From Bacteroides sp. OF04-15BH (lineage in GTDB: Bacteria; Bacteroidota; Bacteroidia; Bacteroidales; Bacteroidaceae): a DNA stretch of 64,000 nt. The stretch covers positions 1 through 64,000 of the forward strand of contig NZ_QUEM01000014.1 of NCBI RefSeq assembly GCF_003477995.1, written 5' to 3'. The notes below the pieces were generated by a model. The model saw only the letters and a program-made list of their open reading frames with translations, was not told where the DNA came from and searched no databases. The translations under genes were made by a program, and so were the position numbers. Shown piece by piece: positions 33,497 to 43,228 of this stretch. The stretch's first letter is position 1, and the number at the start of each line of letters is the position of its first letter.

Positions 33497-35299
33497 ATGG
33501 AGAAAAAATACACGGAAACCATCGGCCGCTTACAGACCGAACGAAGAAAAAGAAAAAAGAAAAGCCAGTTTCTGCTCTCACTGAAGCTGGTTTCATTTCT
33601 GGCTATGGCTGCGTTCATCTATGGCGCCTGTACCATGCCTTATGTTTTACTCTTCAGTGCCCTGGCTTTGATCAGTGCTGCGGTTTATGTATTCGCACTG
33701 ATCCGCGACGGACGCTGCATCCGCGACATGGAACGGATGGATGCTCTGATCAAAGCCTGTCAGAATGAACTGGGCTATCTGAGAGGAGATTTCCGGGCAT
33801 TCGACGACGGAGCGCGTTATGCCTCACCGGAACATGAATTTGCATACAACCTGGATATTTTCGGTCGCGACTCACTGTTCCAGCGCATCAACCGCACCCG
33901 CACCGAGGAAGGCAGCGACCGTCTGGCCCGAAAACTGTCGGTTCTGGAAACGGATATCGAGACCATCAAGGCCAATCAGCAGGCCATAAACGATCTGAGC
34001 GGACGGTTCGACTGGCGTCTGCGCTTCATGGCCGGTGAACAGGTACAAAGCAAGTTTGTGCAACTGTGCCGGGAAATGTCCTCAAAATCTTTAAGCAATG
34101 CGCCGGTATCTCCTGTCGGCAAGATACAGCACCTGATTCCTTACGCCTCTTCCGCACTGACCTTACTGGCCCTGCTCGGCTATATCTGCGACTGGTGGCC
34201 GGGGGTGTGGTTTTCCCTGCTCTTCTTCATTCAGCTGGCTGTCTGCATCATCCGGGGCAAGAAGATGCAGCACACGATTCTCGCTACCGATAAGCTGCAC
34301 CATGAATTCAAAGGCTATCTGGACCTTTTGCGCGAAATTCAACAGGAACCGTTTCAGGCAGAAGCTCTGAAACATCTTCAAAAGCAACTGTTTGAAGGAC
34401 CGGAAAACAGTATCCGCGCCTTCAGGCAACTGACCCGTCTGCAAAATCTGTTCGACCAGCGGAGCAATGCGCTGATGTATGTCGTCCTGAACGGACTGTT
34501 CCTGTATGACCTTCTCCTACAACGGAAATTTGACGAATGGATGACGAGATACCTGCCGCACGTGGAAATGTGGGTGAATCAGGTGTCCGAATTTGACGCT
34601 TTGGTCAGCCTGGGAAACTATGCCGCCAACAATCCGAACAACACTATCCCGCAAATTCTTACGGATGCCACCGATCCGGTGATTCGGGCTTGCGACACCT
34701 ATCACCCCTTTCTGGCACACAAACAACCGGTGGCCAACAGCTTTACATTGGACAAGAAACGCATCGCCATCGTTACGGGCGCGAACTTGGCCGGCAAAAG
34801 CACCTTCCTGCGCACCATAGGCGTGAACTATATTCTGGCCACCACCGGAGCACCGGTCTGTGCCCGTGAGTTCGGTTTCTCCATCGTGTCGCTCTTCTCC
34901 AGCATGCGCACCGCCGACAATCTGTCGCGCGACCTCTCCTATTTCCATGCGGAACTGCTCCGCCTGAAACAGCTCATTCAGCATGTCCGTCATCAGGACT
35001 ACACACTCATCATCCTCGATGAGATTCTGAAAGGCACCAACTCCAAGGACAAGTTACAGGGTTCTATCCTCTTCCTGAACGAAATAGCCTGCTACAACAT
35101 GTCGGCTCTGATTGCCACACACGACCTGGAACTGGCCCGACTGGAAGAAAAGGATGCCTCGCTCTATCAAAACTACTGCTTTGAGATAGAACTGGCACAC
35201 GACATCCGCTACAGTTACCGCATCCAAAAGGGAGTGGCCCAGAACCTGAATGCCTCCTATCTGCTTCAGGATATTCTGGAATCGTGCCGGCAGGACTGA
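33497..35299 (+). CDS. Membrane-anchored MutS-family ATPase
   Basis: A 600-residue protein with two N-terminal membrane helices (about 27-65: LVSFLAMAAFIYGA and LLFSALALISAAVYVFALI) and a further hydrophobic pair around 215-245. The C-terminal 190 residues are a MutS-type ABC ATPase: Walker A GANLAGKST (428-436), RTADNLSRDLSYFHAEL, Walker B LIILDEILKGTN and ATHDLELA. The MutS mismatch-recognition domain I and connector are absent. This is not a classical MutS; such anchored forms are known in Bacteroidota but their role is unclear. A promoter is at 33443-33474. Confidence 0.85.
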   Translation: MEKKYTETIGRLQTERRKRKKKSQFLLSLKLVSFLAMAAFIYGACTMPYVLLFSALALISAAVYVFALIRDGRCIRDMERMDALIKACQNELGYLRGDFRAFDDGARYASPEHEFAYNLDIFGRDSLFQRINRTRTEEGSDRLARKLSVLETDIETIKANQQAINDLSGRFDWRLRFMAGEQVQSKFVQLCREMSSKSLSNAPVSPVGKIQHLIPYASSALTLLALLGYICDWWPGVWFSLLFFIQLAVCIIRGKKMQHTILATDKLHHEFKGYLDLLREIQQEPFQAEALKHLQKQLFEGPENSIRAFRQLTRLQNLFDQRSNALMYVVLNGLFLYDLLLQRKFDEWMTRYLPHVEMWVNQVSEFDALVSLGNYAANNPNNTIPQILTDATDPVIRACDTYHPFLAHKQPVANSFTLDKKRIAIVTGANLAGKSTFLRTIGVNYILATTGAPVCAREFGFSIVSLFSSMRTADNLSRDLSYFHAELLRLKQLIQHVRHQDYTLIILDEILKGTNSKDKLQGSILFLNEIACYNMSALIATHDLELARLEEKDASLYQNYCFEIELAHDIRYSYRIQKGVAQNLNASYLLQDILESCRQD

Positions 35300-35431
35300 C
35301 CTTTGGGAAGGCAAGCCAGTTTACGGGTCCGCCTCAACAACCGTCGGGAAGAATCAAACGCACACCTGCGGCTGAACGAAAATTTTACTAGATTTTATCG
35401 CCCAAAAAACATGTCCTATTATTTTTTTTAT

Positions 35432-35439
35432 TAAATTTG
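35432..35439 (+). promoter_or_regulatory. -7 box of pgk
   Basis: TAAATTTG matches TAnnTTTG and lies 56 nt before the pgk start. No clear -33 box was seen. The rest of 35300-35494 is unremarkable. Confidence 0.45.
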
Positions 35440-35494
35440 CAAGGACTTGAAAAGAGAACAAGACAAACCATTTTAATAACTAAATAAAAGAATT

Positions 35495-36745
35495 ATGACT
35501 ATCGACAGTTACAAATTTGCCGGCAAAAAGGCAATTGTTCGTGTGGACTTCAATGTTCCATTGGATGAGAATGGTAAAATCACTGATGACACCCGTATCC
35601 GCGGTGCCCTCCCTACTTTGACTAAGATCCTGAAGGACGGTGGTGCTCTGATCATCATGTCACACATGGGTAAGCCAAAAGGTAAGGTAAACGCTAAATA
35701 CTCTTTGAGCCAGATCGTTGACGCTGTTTCTGAGAAGTTGGGTGTACCTGTACAGTTCGCACCGGACTGCGCTAAGGCTGCTGAGGCTGCCGCTGCTTTG
35801 AAGCCGGGTGAAGTACTGCTGTTGGAGAACCTGCGTTTCTATCCTGAAGAGGAAGGAAAGCCAGTAGGTATCGATAAGGAAGATCCTGCTTACGAAGAGG
35901 CTAAGAAGGCTATGAAGGCTGCTCAGAAAGAATTCGCCAAGACTTTGGCTTCTTACGCTGACTGCTACGTAATGGATGCATTCGGAACAGCTCACCGCAA
36001 GCACGCTTCTACAGCTGTTATCGCTGACTACTTCGACGCTGACAATAAGATGTTGGGTTATCTGATGGAGAAGGAAGTTCAGGCTGTTGACAATGTATTG
36101 AAAGACATCAAGCGCCCATTCACTGCTATCATGGGTGGTTCTAAGGTTTCTACCAAGATCGGTATCATCGAGAACTTGATGGACAAGGTAGACAACTTGA
36201 TCCTGTGTGGTGGTATGGCCTTCACATTCGCTAAGGCTCAGGGTGGTAAGATCGGTAACTCTTTGGTAGAGGACGACAAACTGCAGCTGGCTTTGGATAT
36301 CATCGCTAAGGCTAAGGCTAAAGGTGTAAACTTGGTATTGGGTTGCGACTGCATCGCTGCTGACAAGTTTGCTAACGATGCCAACACTCAGGTATGTGCA
36401 GACAGCAATATTCCTGACGGATGGATGGGTCTGGATGCAGGTCCTAAGACTCAGGAAGAGTTCAAGGCTGCTATCAAGGGTGCCAAGACTATCTTGTGGA
36501 ACGGTCCTGCCGGTGTATTCGAAATGGATAACTTTGCAGCTGGTTCAAAGGCTATCGCCGAGGCTATCGCTGAAGCTACCAAAGAGGGTGCTTTCTCTCT
36601 GATCGGTGGTGGTGACTCAGTAGCATGTATCAACAAGTTTGGTATGGCTGACCAGGTTTCTTACATCTCTACCGGTGGTGGTGCTCTGTTGGAAGCTATC
36701 GAAGGTAAGATCCTTCCGGGTATCGCAGCTATCAAAGGCGAATAA
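35495..36745 (+). CDS. pgk: Phosphoglycerate kinase
   Basis: A 416-residue glycolytic enzyme that transfers phosphate between 1,3-bisphosphoglycerate and ADP. Hallmarks: [10 protein letters not shown] at the N-terminus, [21 protein letters not shown], the hinge and nucleotide region [11 protein letters not shown] and [10 protein letters not shown], and IGGGDSVA. Codon use is strongly biased to a few codons (GCT, AAG, GGT), as expected of a highly expressed gene and unlike its neighbours. It is followed by a strong terminator. Confidence 0.98.
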   Translation: MTIDSYKFAGKKAIVRVDFNVPLDENGKITDDTRIRGALPTLTKILKDGGALIIMSHMGKPKGKVNAKYSLSQIVDAVSEKLGVPVQFAPDCAKAAEAAAALKPGEVLLLENLRFYPEEEGKPVGIDKEDPAYEEAKKAMKAAQKEFAKTLASYADCYVMDAFGTAHRKHASTAVIADYFDADNKMLGYLMEKEVQAVDNVLKDIKRPFTAIMGGSKVSTKIGIIENLMDKVDNLILCGGMAFTFAKAQGGKIGNSLVEDDKLQLALDIIAKAKAKGVNLVLGCDCIAADKFANDANTQVCADSNIPDGWMGLDAGPKTQEEFKAAIKGAKTILWNGPAGVFEMDNFAAGSKAIAEAIAEATKEGAFSLIGGGDSVACINKFGMADQVSYISTGGGALLEAIEGKILPGIAAIKGE

Positions 36746-36770
36746 TCATTTTATTTGATAATCCATCAGG

Positions 36771-36808
36771 AAAGGGTAACTTGTTTTATCGGGTTACCCT
36801 TTCTTTTA
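36771..36808 (+). terminator. Terminator of pgk
   Basis: AAAGGGTAAC (36771-36780) pairs with GTTACCCTTT (36793-36802), followed by CTTTTA. Confidence 0.85.
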
Positions 36809-36819
36809 ATTCTACATTC

Positions 36820-37773
36820 ATGAAAAAGGTATTCCTATTGCTGGCAGCCCTGGCCGGTCTGGCGTCATGCCACAAAACCGGTAACAAACAGGCTGAAAAA
36901 GTATCCCCACAAGATTCCACCGTACTCTACGTGGCCTTGATGCCTACTGTAGACTGTCTTCCTTTTTATTATGCAGAGCAACAAGGTATCTTCGACAGTC
37001 TGAATGCCAATATCGAAATCAGAAATTACATGGCTCAGATGGATTGCGACACAGCCTTCTGCCGGAAACATGTGGATGTAGCCTATACAGACCTGATCCG
37101 GGCCGCCCTTTTACAAAGTAAAGACACGGCTTTGAATGTGATCATGCGGACAGACGGTAGTCACGAACTGATTACTGCCTTCAGCAAACGTCTGAAATCT
37201 CCCAAACAACTAAAGGAAAAAATGGTGGGCATGGCGCGCCATTCCGTCACGGACTATCTTTGCAGCGAAATTGTAAAGAAAGGAAATATCAGTCCGGACG
37301 AATTATACAAACCACAAATCAACGACATCTCGTTGAGAGCAGCCATGGTGCAGAATGCCACAATCGATGCCGCATTTCTGCCCGAACCTTATGCCACACA
37401 GGCACGACTTCTGAAAAACAGAAGCATCTACAGCACCCCAAAAGAAAAGATTCACCTGATGTGTATGATGGCCAGCTGGCAGGCCCAGAAAGATCCGAAA
37501 AAGGCCAAACTGCTGCATCAGCTGATTCAAGGATATGACTTGGCTGTACAAAAAATGAAAGATAAAAGCAATCAGGACTCCGCACGCAACCTGCTGAAAC
37601 CTTTTGGACTGAAACAACAGGTTCTGGACTCCCTGAAGCTTCCCAAATACCACAAAGCATCTGTTCCTGATGCCAAACAGGTACAAAAAGCCATCGAATG
37701 GCTTCGAGCACAAGAACTCATCAGCAAGCAATATAACGGCGATACACTGGTAACCTCGTTTCTTACGAAATAA
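36820..37773 (+). CDS. Solute-binding-type lipoprotein without a permease
   Basis: A 317-residue protein with a lipoprotein signal (MKKVFLLLAALAGLASC, cysteine at residue 17). The mature part resembles the NMT1/THI5 or SsuA-type periplasmic binding fold: VALMPTVDCLPFYYAEQQGIFD, then VDVAYTDLIRAALL and DAAFLPEPYATQA. The residues TVDCLPFYYA match the start of such binding domains. No ABC permease or ATPase gene is next to it, so it may serve as a non-transport sensor or its partners lie elsewhere. It precedes the TPR gene by 5 nt. Start chosen for the signal peptide. Confidence 0.75.
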   Translation: MKKVFLLLAALAGLASCHKTGNKQAEKVSPQDSTVLYVALMPTVDCLPFYYAEQQGIFDSLNANIEIRNYMAQMDCDTAFCRKHVDVAYTDLIRAALLQSKDTALNVIMRTDGSHELITAFSKRLKSPKQLKEKMVGMARHSVTDYLCSEIVKKGNISPDELYKPQINDISLRAAMVQNATIDAAFLPEPYATQARLLKNRSIYSTPKEKIHLMCMMASWQAQKDPKKAKLLHQLIQGYDLAVQKMKDKSNQDSARNLLKPFGLKQQVLDSLKLPKYHKASVPDAKQVQKAIEWLRAQELISKQYNGDTLVTSFLTK

Positions 37774-37778
37774 ACATC

Positions 37779-39968
37779 ATGAATACAGATAATTATAAAG
37801 ATTTATTTGATCAGGCTACCCAGGCTTTGGGCAGTTTTCAGCTCTTCAGTGCACTCGATGCCATGAAAACAGCATCGCAAGAACTGAGACAAAGCTATCT
37901 GATTACTGAAGAAGAAAGCATCCGGAATGACTACGCACTGATGCTTCAGTTTATGGCACAGGGAGGAAACGACCCGCAAAAGGAGAACATGCACCAGACT
38001 TTCCTTCTGAGAGCCTGCAATCTGCTTTACCGCATCCATCACCAATATCTGCTCCTTTACGGAAGCAATCATATCGGCGAGACCATGCGTACAGACCAGA
38101 CAATCTCTTCGGACGATCCGAACAGCTATATCGAAGCGCTTCTCAAACCGCTTTCCTTACTGGAAGACTACACCTCTGAAGGTGACCGCAACAAGGAAAG
38201 CATAGAACATCTGTATCAGGATCTCTATCGGGAACTGAACCGCTTCTTTAATTATCTGCTTACCGCCGACTTGTTTGACGAGGAGAAAAAACGCCTTGTG
38301 ATTTCCTGCATCAACCGTCTGCCGGAAGTTTATGCCTGCATGCTGCTCGAGGCTCTTTATCTGAACTGCATGGAGGCGCTCGACCTGAATAAACTCAAGA
38401 TACTGTTCCACTTTGTAAGAAGCAACTCTGTCCGTCTCGGCATTCAGGCACTGACGGCCGTACTCATCCTCTATCATCAGCACAGCAGTCTGATTGAAAT
38501 TGATGAGGTGTTCCATCATGAATTTCTTATGCTGAAAGAAGTTCCGGGAATCGACAAAGCCATCATCAGCATACAGAAACAGCTGTTCCTGAGCAAGGAA
38601 ACCGAAAAAGCCTCACAGATTCTCAATAAAGACATTCTGCCGAACATGATGCGCTCCGGACTGGGCAACCTGAACCAGATGGATCCAAACATGAGTATCG
38701 ACAGCCTGCTCCAAGGAAACATGGGAGGTATGGGCGCTGCATTGGAGAATAATATGGAACACCTGAGCAAGATGACCCAGACAGGTTATGACATCAACTA
38801 CAACCTGTTCAGTTCCATGTGCCGGAACATTTTCTTCTCCAAGTTCAACAACTGGTTCTGCAATTTCGATCTCCATCACCCAGATTTGGCGGACTTCCGG
38901 AAAAATGAACAGGGCGAAAAGATGCTGCAAACCTTGGGACGCTCGCAAAGACTCTGCGAACTGGACAAATATGCCATGGGATATATCCTGAACCACATGC
39001 CGGAAAGCATGCGGGGCGCTATGCTCGAAGGCGGCATGCAAATGGAAATAGAAGACCAGAGCATCGTTCCCGATCCGGAAAAAGAAAAGCAGTCCGTCAT
39101 ACGGAGTCACATTCAGGATTTATACCGCTTCTACACCAAAAGCTTGCAGAAAAAGAATCTGAAGAACCCGTTCGACGCAGTTCCGTTCTTTGCCGAAAGC
39201 AATCCCGTGATGCAGATTGTGAATAAAGGGGAATTCCTGAACGAAATGGCCCGCTTCTTCATGAAGACAGAATTATATCAGCAGGCACAGGATGCCTTGC
39301 TTGCCTTGCTGGAGATCCAGTCGGCCGATGCCTGGGCGCTGCATTCCCTGGCAGTGACCTATCAGCAACAGGGAGCCTCTGCCCGCGCTTTGCAGTATGA
39401 GCAACAGGCCGAACTGCTTGATCCGGACAACATCAACATCCTGCTCAGCATCCAGCAGCTTTGCCTGTTTCTGGACAAGCACACCATGCGGGTAAACTAT
39501 CTGAAACGCATTGAAGAGCTCCAACCGCTGGATACAGATCTGGAAATCGGAATGGTATTCAGCCTGATTGAAAGCGAACAATATGAAGAAGCTCTGAAAA
39601 GATGCTACAAAATGAAATATCTGGAGCAGAACTCTTCCTTTGCTGACCGCAGCATTGCCTGGTGTTCTCTAAAAACCCAGAAGCCGGAAACGGCACAAAA
39701 GTATTACGACCAGCTTCTGGCCGGAAACGGAATTATCTGGGGAGACTACCTGAATGCCGGAAACACAGCCTGGATTAACGGAGACATCCAAAAGGCTATC
39801 AGTCACTACCGGACCTTTATCCGGGAATTCGGCAAAAGCAGTGATTCCCAAAGAGGCACCTGGCTGGATGCCTTTGAAGAGAATGAAGACATTCTGGAAT
39901 CGTACGGCATCAACCGGAGAGACATTTGCCTGATGAAAGAAATCATCAGACCGGAAAACCAGCAATAA
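37779..39968 (+). CDS. Large TPR-containing protein, 729 aa
   Basis: A cytoplasmic protein with no signal peptide. Residues about 1-480 are helical and unassigned, including an Asn/Met/Gly-rich stretch (about 300-320, PNMSIDSLLQGNMGGMG) and a conserved-looking aromatic patch (FNNWFCNFDLHHPDLADF). From about 490 to 700 TPR-like helical hairpins occur (DAWALHSLAVTYQQQGASAR, NAGNTAWINGDIQKAISHYR). It probably acts as a scaffold; partners unknown. It starts 5 nt after the solute-binding-type gene, so the two are probably one unit. Confidence 0.8.
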   Translation: MNTDNYKDLFDQATQALGSFQLFSALDAMKTASQELRQSYLITEEESIRNDYALMLQFMAQGGNDPQKENMHQTFLLRACNLLYRIHHQYLLLYGSNHIGETMRTDQTISSDDPNSYIEALLKPLSLLEDYTSEGDRNKESIEHLYQDLYRELNRFFNYLLTADLFDEEKKRLVISCINRLPEVYACMLLEALYLNCMEALDLNKLKILFHFVRSNSVRLGIQALTAVLILYHQHSSLIEIDEVFHHEFLMLKEVPGIDKAIISIQKQLFLSKETEKASQILNKDILPNMMRSGLGNLNQMDPNMSIDSLLQGNMGGMGAALENNMEHLSKMTQTGYDINYNLFSSMCRNIFFSKFNNWFCNFDLHHPDLADFRKNEQGEKMLQTLGRSQRLCELDKYAMGYILNHMPESMRGAMLEGGMQMEIEDQSIVPDPEKEKQSVIRSHIQDLYRFYTKSLQKKNLKNPFDAVPFFAESNPVMQIVNKGEFLNEMARFFMKTELYQQAQDALLALLEIQSADAWALHSLAVTYQQQGASARALQYEQQAELLDPDNINILLSIQQLCLFLDKHTMRVNYLKRIEELQPLDTDLEIGMVFSLIESEQYEEALKRCYKMKYLEQNSSFADRSIAWCSLKTQKPETAQKYYDQLLAGNGIIWGDYLNAGNTAWINGDIQKAISHYRTFIREFGKSSDSQRGTWLDAFEENEDILESYGINRRDICLMKEIIRPENQQ

Positions 39969-40000
39969 GGCAGCAAAACGACACAACATACTCAAACAAC

Positions 40001-40053
40001 AGAGGCGGCTTCCTTCCGTTTCGGACCAATCCGAACGAAAGGAAGCCGCCTCT
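40001..40053. terminator. Very long perfect inverted repeat between convergent genes
   Basis: AGAGGCGGCTTCCTT (40001-40015) pairs perfectly with AAGGAAGCCGCCTCT (40039-40053); the inner part (TTTCGGA/TCCGAA) extends the stem. T-tracts are weak on both sides, so it may act mainly as a bidirectional stop or as RNA protection between the TPR and phospholipase D genes. Confidence 0.7.
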
Positions 40054-40078
40054 GTAAGTATTCTGTTCCGTGATATTC

Positions 40079-41353
40079 TCAAATCAGCGGAACCAATATC
40101 TGGAAGAACCATCCCTTGAAACGCTGCCACACATTGCGGCGCTGCTTCCAGTTTTCAGGAGTGAGCAGCGTGGATTTCTTTTTGTCTTCCTCAAAAATAT
40201 ACTGTAACTGGTGCGTGGTACAACTGTCCATGATAAACGCATTGACCTCATAATCGAAAGTGAGACTGCGACTGTTCAGATTGGCCGACCCTACCGTACA
40301 GAAAGAATCGTCCACCATCATGACCTTGGTATGATGAAATCCGGTTTCGTAATAATAGATTTCCGCTCCCCGTTTCATCAGTTTATGCACATTATAAGCC
40401 ACCACATCGGGCACAATCTTGACATCCGACTTGGTGGAAACCATAATCTCCACACGCACACCACGCTCCAAAGCCCGGTACAAGGCTTTACGCACACTGC
40501 GTACCAGAGTCAGATAGGGATTGATGATCTGCACCCGATAGCGGGCATGATCAATGGCATACTGGTATGAGCGGCGCATAATCTTGGGACGGATTATCGG
40601 AACCCGGTCTACCACGCCCACCATCTTGTGGCCGGCACTCAGACAAGTATCCGGTTTCAGTCCCGTGTATGCCGTCGTATCCTTGCGCATATCTTCGGCA
40701 AAGAGCGAATCCTCGGGTACGGCTCCTCCGGTGGTTTTCTCCCACATCGTGCTGAAAATCTCCTCATAATCCTCCACGACACCGCCTTCGATGCGCATGT
40801 GCATATCGCGCCATTCGCCAAATTCCGGCTTACCGTAGATATAATAGTCGGCCACATTCATTCCGCCGGTGTAGACCATCTTGCCGTCGATAATCACGAT
40901 TTTCCGGTGATCACGGTGCAAGGCATGGTTAATCCACGGAAAAACAATCGGGTCGAACGCATAGATTTCAATACCCGCCGAACGGATTTTATTCAAGTCA
41001 TGTTTCTTGAGCGGACGGCTGTTGCTGCTGTTTCCGAAACTGTCGAACAGCGCCCGCACCTGAACACCCTCGCGGGCCTTTTGTGCCAGGAGGGTAAACA
41101 GGACATTACCTATGGAATCATTTCTGAAGTTGAAGTATTCGAGATGCACATAATAACGCGCCTGACTGATGGCAGCAAGCATGTCATCAAACTTTTCCTT
41201 TCCGCTACGAAGCAGCACCACACGGTTGTCGTGTGTAAAATCCACCCCCATCTCCTCAAGAGATTCCACGGTGAGCGAATCGCTACGCTCCTGCGAGAAG
41301 GACGAAACGGCCCCTATCAACCAGACGCATAGTATGACAATCCATCTGTTCAT
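40079..41353 (-). CDS. Cardiolipin synthase-type phospholipase D family protein
   Basis: A 424-residue protein with a signal or anchor sequence (MNRWIVILCVWLIGAVSSFS) and two HKD motifs: HRDHRKIVIIDG (His149, Lys151, Asp156) and FHHTKVMMVDDSF. It belongs to the PLD superfamily and probably condenses two phosphatidylglycerols to cardiolipin at the inner membrane, but the cleavable-looking signal is unusual for Cls, so a periplasmic PLD is also possible. It directly follows kdsD: TGACATG joins the stop and start, so they are coupled. ATG 41353 is chosen for the signal sequence. Confidence 0.85.
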   Translation of the reverse strand: MNRWIVILCVWLIGAVSSFSQERSDSLTVESLEEMGVDFTHDNRVVLLRSGKEKFDDMLAAISQARYYVHLEYFNFRNDSIGNVLFTLLAQKAREGVQVRALFDSFGNSSNSRPLKKHDLNKIRSAGIEIYAFDPIVFPWINHALHRDHRKIVIIDGKMVYTGGMNVADYYIYGKPEFGEWRDMHMRIEGGVVEDYEEIFSTMWEKTTGGAVPEDSLFAEDMRKDTTAYTGLKPDTCLSAGHKMVGVVDRVPIIRPKIMRRSYQYAIDHARYRVQIINPYLTLVRSVRKALYRALERGVRVEIMVSTKSDVKIVPDVVAYNVHKLMKRGAEIYYYETGFHHTKVMMVDDSFCTVGSANLNSRSLTFDYEVNAFIMDSCTTHQLQYIFEEDKKKSTLLTPENWKQRRNVWQRFKGWFFQILVPLI

Positions 41354-41354
41354 G

Positions 41355-42302
41355 TCAGAGCATGCAGCCAAAGTGATCGACCACTCCCAACAGGTGATTC
41401 TCATCATCGACCACCAGCACGGTATGCACTTTCTGCGAAATCATCATCTGCTGGATGGCATCCACCTTAGTATCCGGAGAAACCACTTTGGGGTGCTGTG
41501 TCATCACCTCGGAAACCGGGATATTGAAAAACTTGTCGTGCATCTTTTCCATGGCACGGCGCACGTCACCGTCGGTAATCAGTCCGGCCACCTTACCGTC
41601 GCGCACGGCAATGCACAGGCCCAACTTACCCTTGCTGACGTGAAGAATGGCCTCACCCAACACCATATCGGGCGAAATCACCGGCAAGTCCTCAGTGCGC
41701 ATAATGTTGCGCGCCGTGGTGAGCAGGCGTTTGCCCAAAGAGCCGCCCGGGTGGAACTGCGCAAAATCCTTGGCCTTGAAATGACGCTCTTCCATCAGCG
41801 CACAGGCCAGCGCATCGCCCATAGCCAGAGTGGCCGTGGTCGAAGAAGTGGGTGCCAGATTCAGCGGACATGCCTCACGGGCCACACGAGCCGTAAGATG
41901 GCAGGTAGCATACTGGGCCAGCAGTGATTCCGCATTGCCGGAAATACCGATCAACGGGATTTTCTGCTCGGTGAGGTAAGGAATAAAGCGAAGCAGCTCG
42001 TCGGTCTGACCGGAATTGGAGATGGCAATCACCACATCCTGCGGGGTCATCACACCCAAGTCGCCGTGGAACACATCCAGCGGATTGATGAAAAATGCCG
42101 GAGTACCGGTACTGGACATGGTGGCCGCCATTTTGGCGCCGATATGTCCGCTCTTGCCCACACCGGTTACAATCACCTTGCCCTTGCAGGCCAGGATCAA
42201 CTCTACTGCACGGTCAAAATTCTCGTCGAGCTGAGGAATCAGGTCCAAAATGGCCTGTGCCTCATCCCGGAAACACTTTATAGCAACATCTCTTATTCCC
42301 AT
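41355..42302 (-). CDS. kdsD: Arabinose-5-phosphate isomerase (KdsD type)
   Basis: A 315-residue protein with an N-terminal SIS domain (about 35-180, VIVTGVGKSGHIGAKMAAT) and two C-terminal CBS domains (about 205-315). It converts ribulose 5-phosphate to arabinose 5-phosphate, the precursor of Kdo for LPS. The adjacent kdsA supports Kdo over sugar-alcohol roles (GutQ). Its start overlaps the kdsA stop by 1 nt and its stop is 1 nt from the next start, giving a tight three-gene unit. Confidence 0.93.
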   Translation of the reverse strand: MGIRDVAIKCFRDEAQAILDLIPQLDENFDRAVELILACKGKVIVTGVGKSGHIGAKMAATMSSTGTPAFFINPLDVFHGDLGVMTPQDVVIAISNSGQTDELLRFIPYLTEQKIPLIGISGNAESLLAQYATCHLTARVAREACPLNLAPTSSTTATLAMGDALACALMEERHFKAKDFAQFHPGGSLGKRLLTTARNIMRTEDLPVISPDMVLGEAILHVSKGKLGLCIAVRDGKVAGLITDGDVRRAMEKMHDKFFNIPVSEVMTQHPKVVSPDTKVDAIQQMMISQKVHTVLVVDDENHLLGVVDHFGCML

Positions 42303-43054
42303 TATAACAAAGTTTGAATTACACCTTCCAGATCTTTCAAATAAAGCATGTTCGGTCCGTCGCTCAATGCCTGCTCCGGATCAGGATGCACCTCAAAGAA
42401 ATAGCCGTTGGCTCCGAAAGCCTTGGCTGCCAGTGCCATGGACGGTACGAACTCACGGTTGCCGCCGCTCTTGCCGCCGGCTGCTCCGGGGCGCTGCACC
42501 GAGTGGGTGCAGTCCATGATGACACGGGGCGTAAAGCGCATCATGTCAGGAATGTTCCGGAAGTCGACCACCAGATTGTTGTATCCGTAGATATTTCCAC
42601 GCTCGGTGAGCCAGACTTCCTGACCGCCGCTCTCCTTTACCTTTTCCACCGGATACTGCATGTCCAGTCCCGACAGGAACTGGGCCTTCTTGATGTTGAC
42701 AACCTTTCCGGTCTTGGCCGCAGCCACCAGCAAATCGGTCTGCCGGCACAGAAAAGCAGGAATCTGAATGACATCAACCACCTCGCCCACCGGCGCAGCC
42801 TGACAGCTCTCGTGGATGTCGGTAAGCAGTTTCAGTCCATACTTTTCGCGGATGTCGGCCAGCATCTGCAAGCCTTTCTCCAGTCCGGGTCCCCGATAAG
42901 AATGCACGGAGGTGCGGTTCGCCTTATCGAAAGATGCCTTGAAATAGATTTCCTTATTGTATTTATTTTTCAGACGCAACAGTTCGGATGCCACTTCCTG
43001 CAGAATCTCCTCGGATTCTATGACACACGGACCGGCAATAAAAATGGATTCCAT
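42302..43054 (-). CDS. kdsA: Kdo-8-phosphate synthase
   Basis: A 250-residue class I aldolase-type enzyme condensing phosphoenolpyruvate with arabinose 5-phosphate to make Kdo 8-phosphate for LPS core. Hallmarks: FIAGPCVIES near the start, YFKASFDKANRTSVHSYRG, TDIHESCQAAPV and a C-terminal FFEVHPDPEQALSDGPNML. ATG 43054 gives the family's normal N-terminus; the longer upstream frame is not needed. A -7-like box TATCTTTG lies at 43086-43079. Confidence 0.96.
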   Translation of the reverse strand: MESIFIAGPCVIESEEILQEVASELLRLKNKYNKEIYFKASFDKANRTSVHSYRGPGLEKGLQMLADIREKYGLKLLTDIHESCQAAPVGEVVDVIQIPAFLCRQTDLLVAAAKTGKVVNIKKAQFLSGLDMQYPVEKVKESGGQEVWLTERGNIYGYNNLVVDFRNIPDMMRFTPRVIMDCTHSVQRPGAAGGKSGGNREFVPSMALAAKAFGANGYFFEVHPDPEQALSDGPNMLYLKDLEGVIQTLL

Positions 43055-43191
43055 AAAAAAACGAATTAGTTTATAGAGCAAAGATACCATTTTTTCACGG
43101 ATTGTTCTCTCTTTGACTGCCGCAAAAATATTAAATCTACGAATAAAATAAGGAAAGCCTCTAAATATTAGCTTATTCCCCGCAAAATTTG

Positions 43192-43199
43192 TATCTTTG
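43192..43199 (+). promoter_or_regulatory. -7 box of the MaoC gene
   Basis: TATCTTTG matches TAnnTTTG and lies 29 nt before the MaoC-type gene. The divergent kdsA promoter is at 43079-43086, so the 170-nt gap serves both genes. Confidence 0.5.
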
Positions 43200-43228
43200 C
43201 AATTCATTCAAATAAACCAAATTCAATC

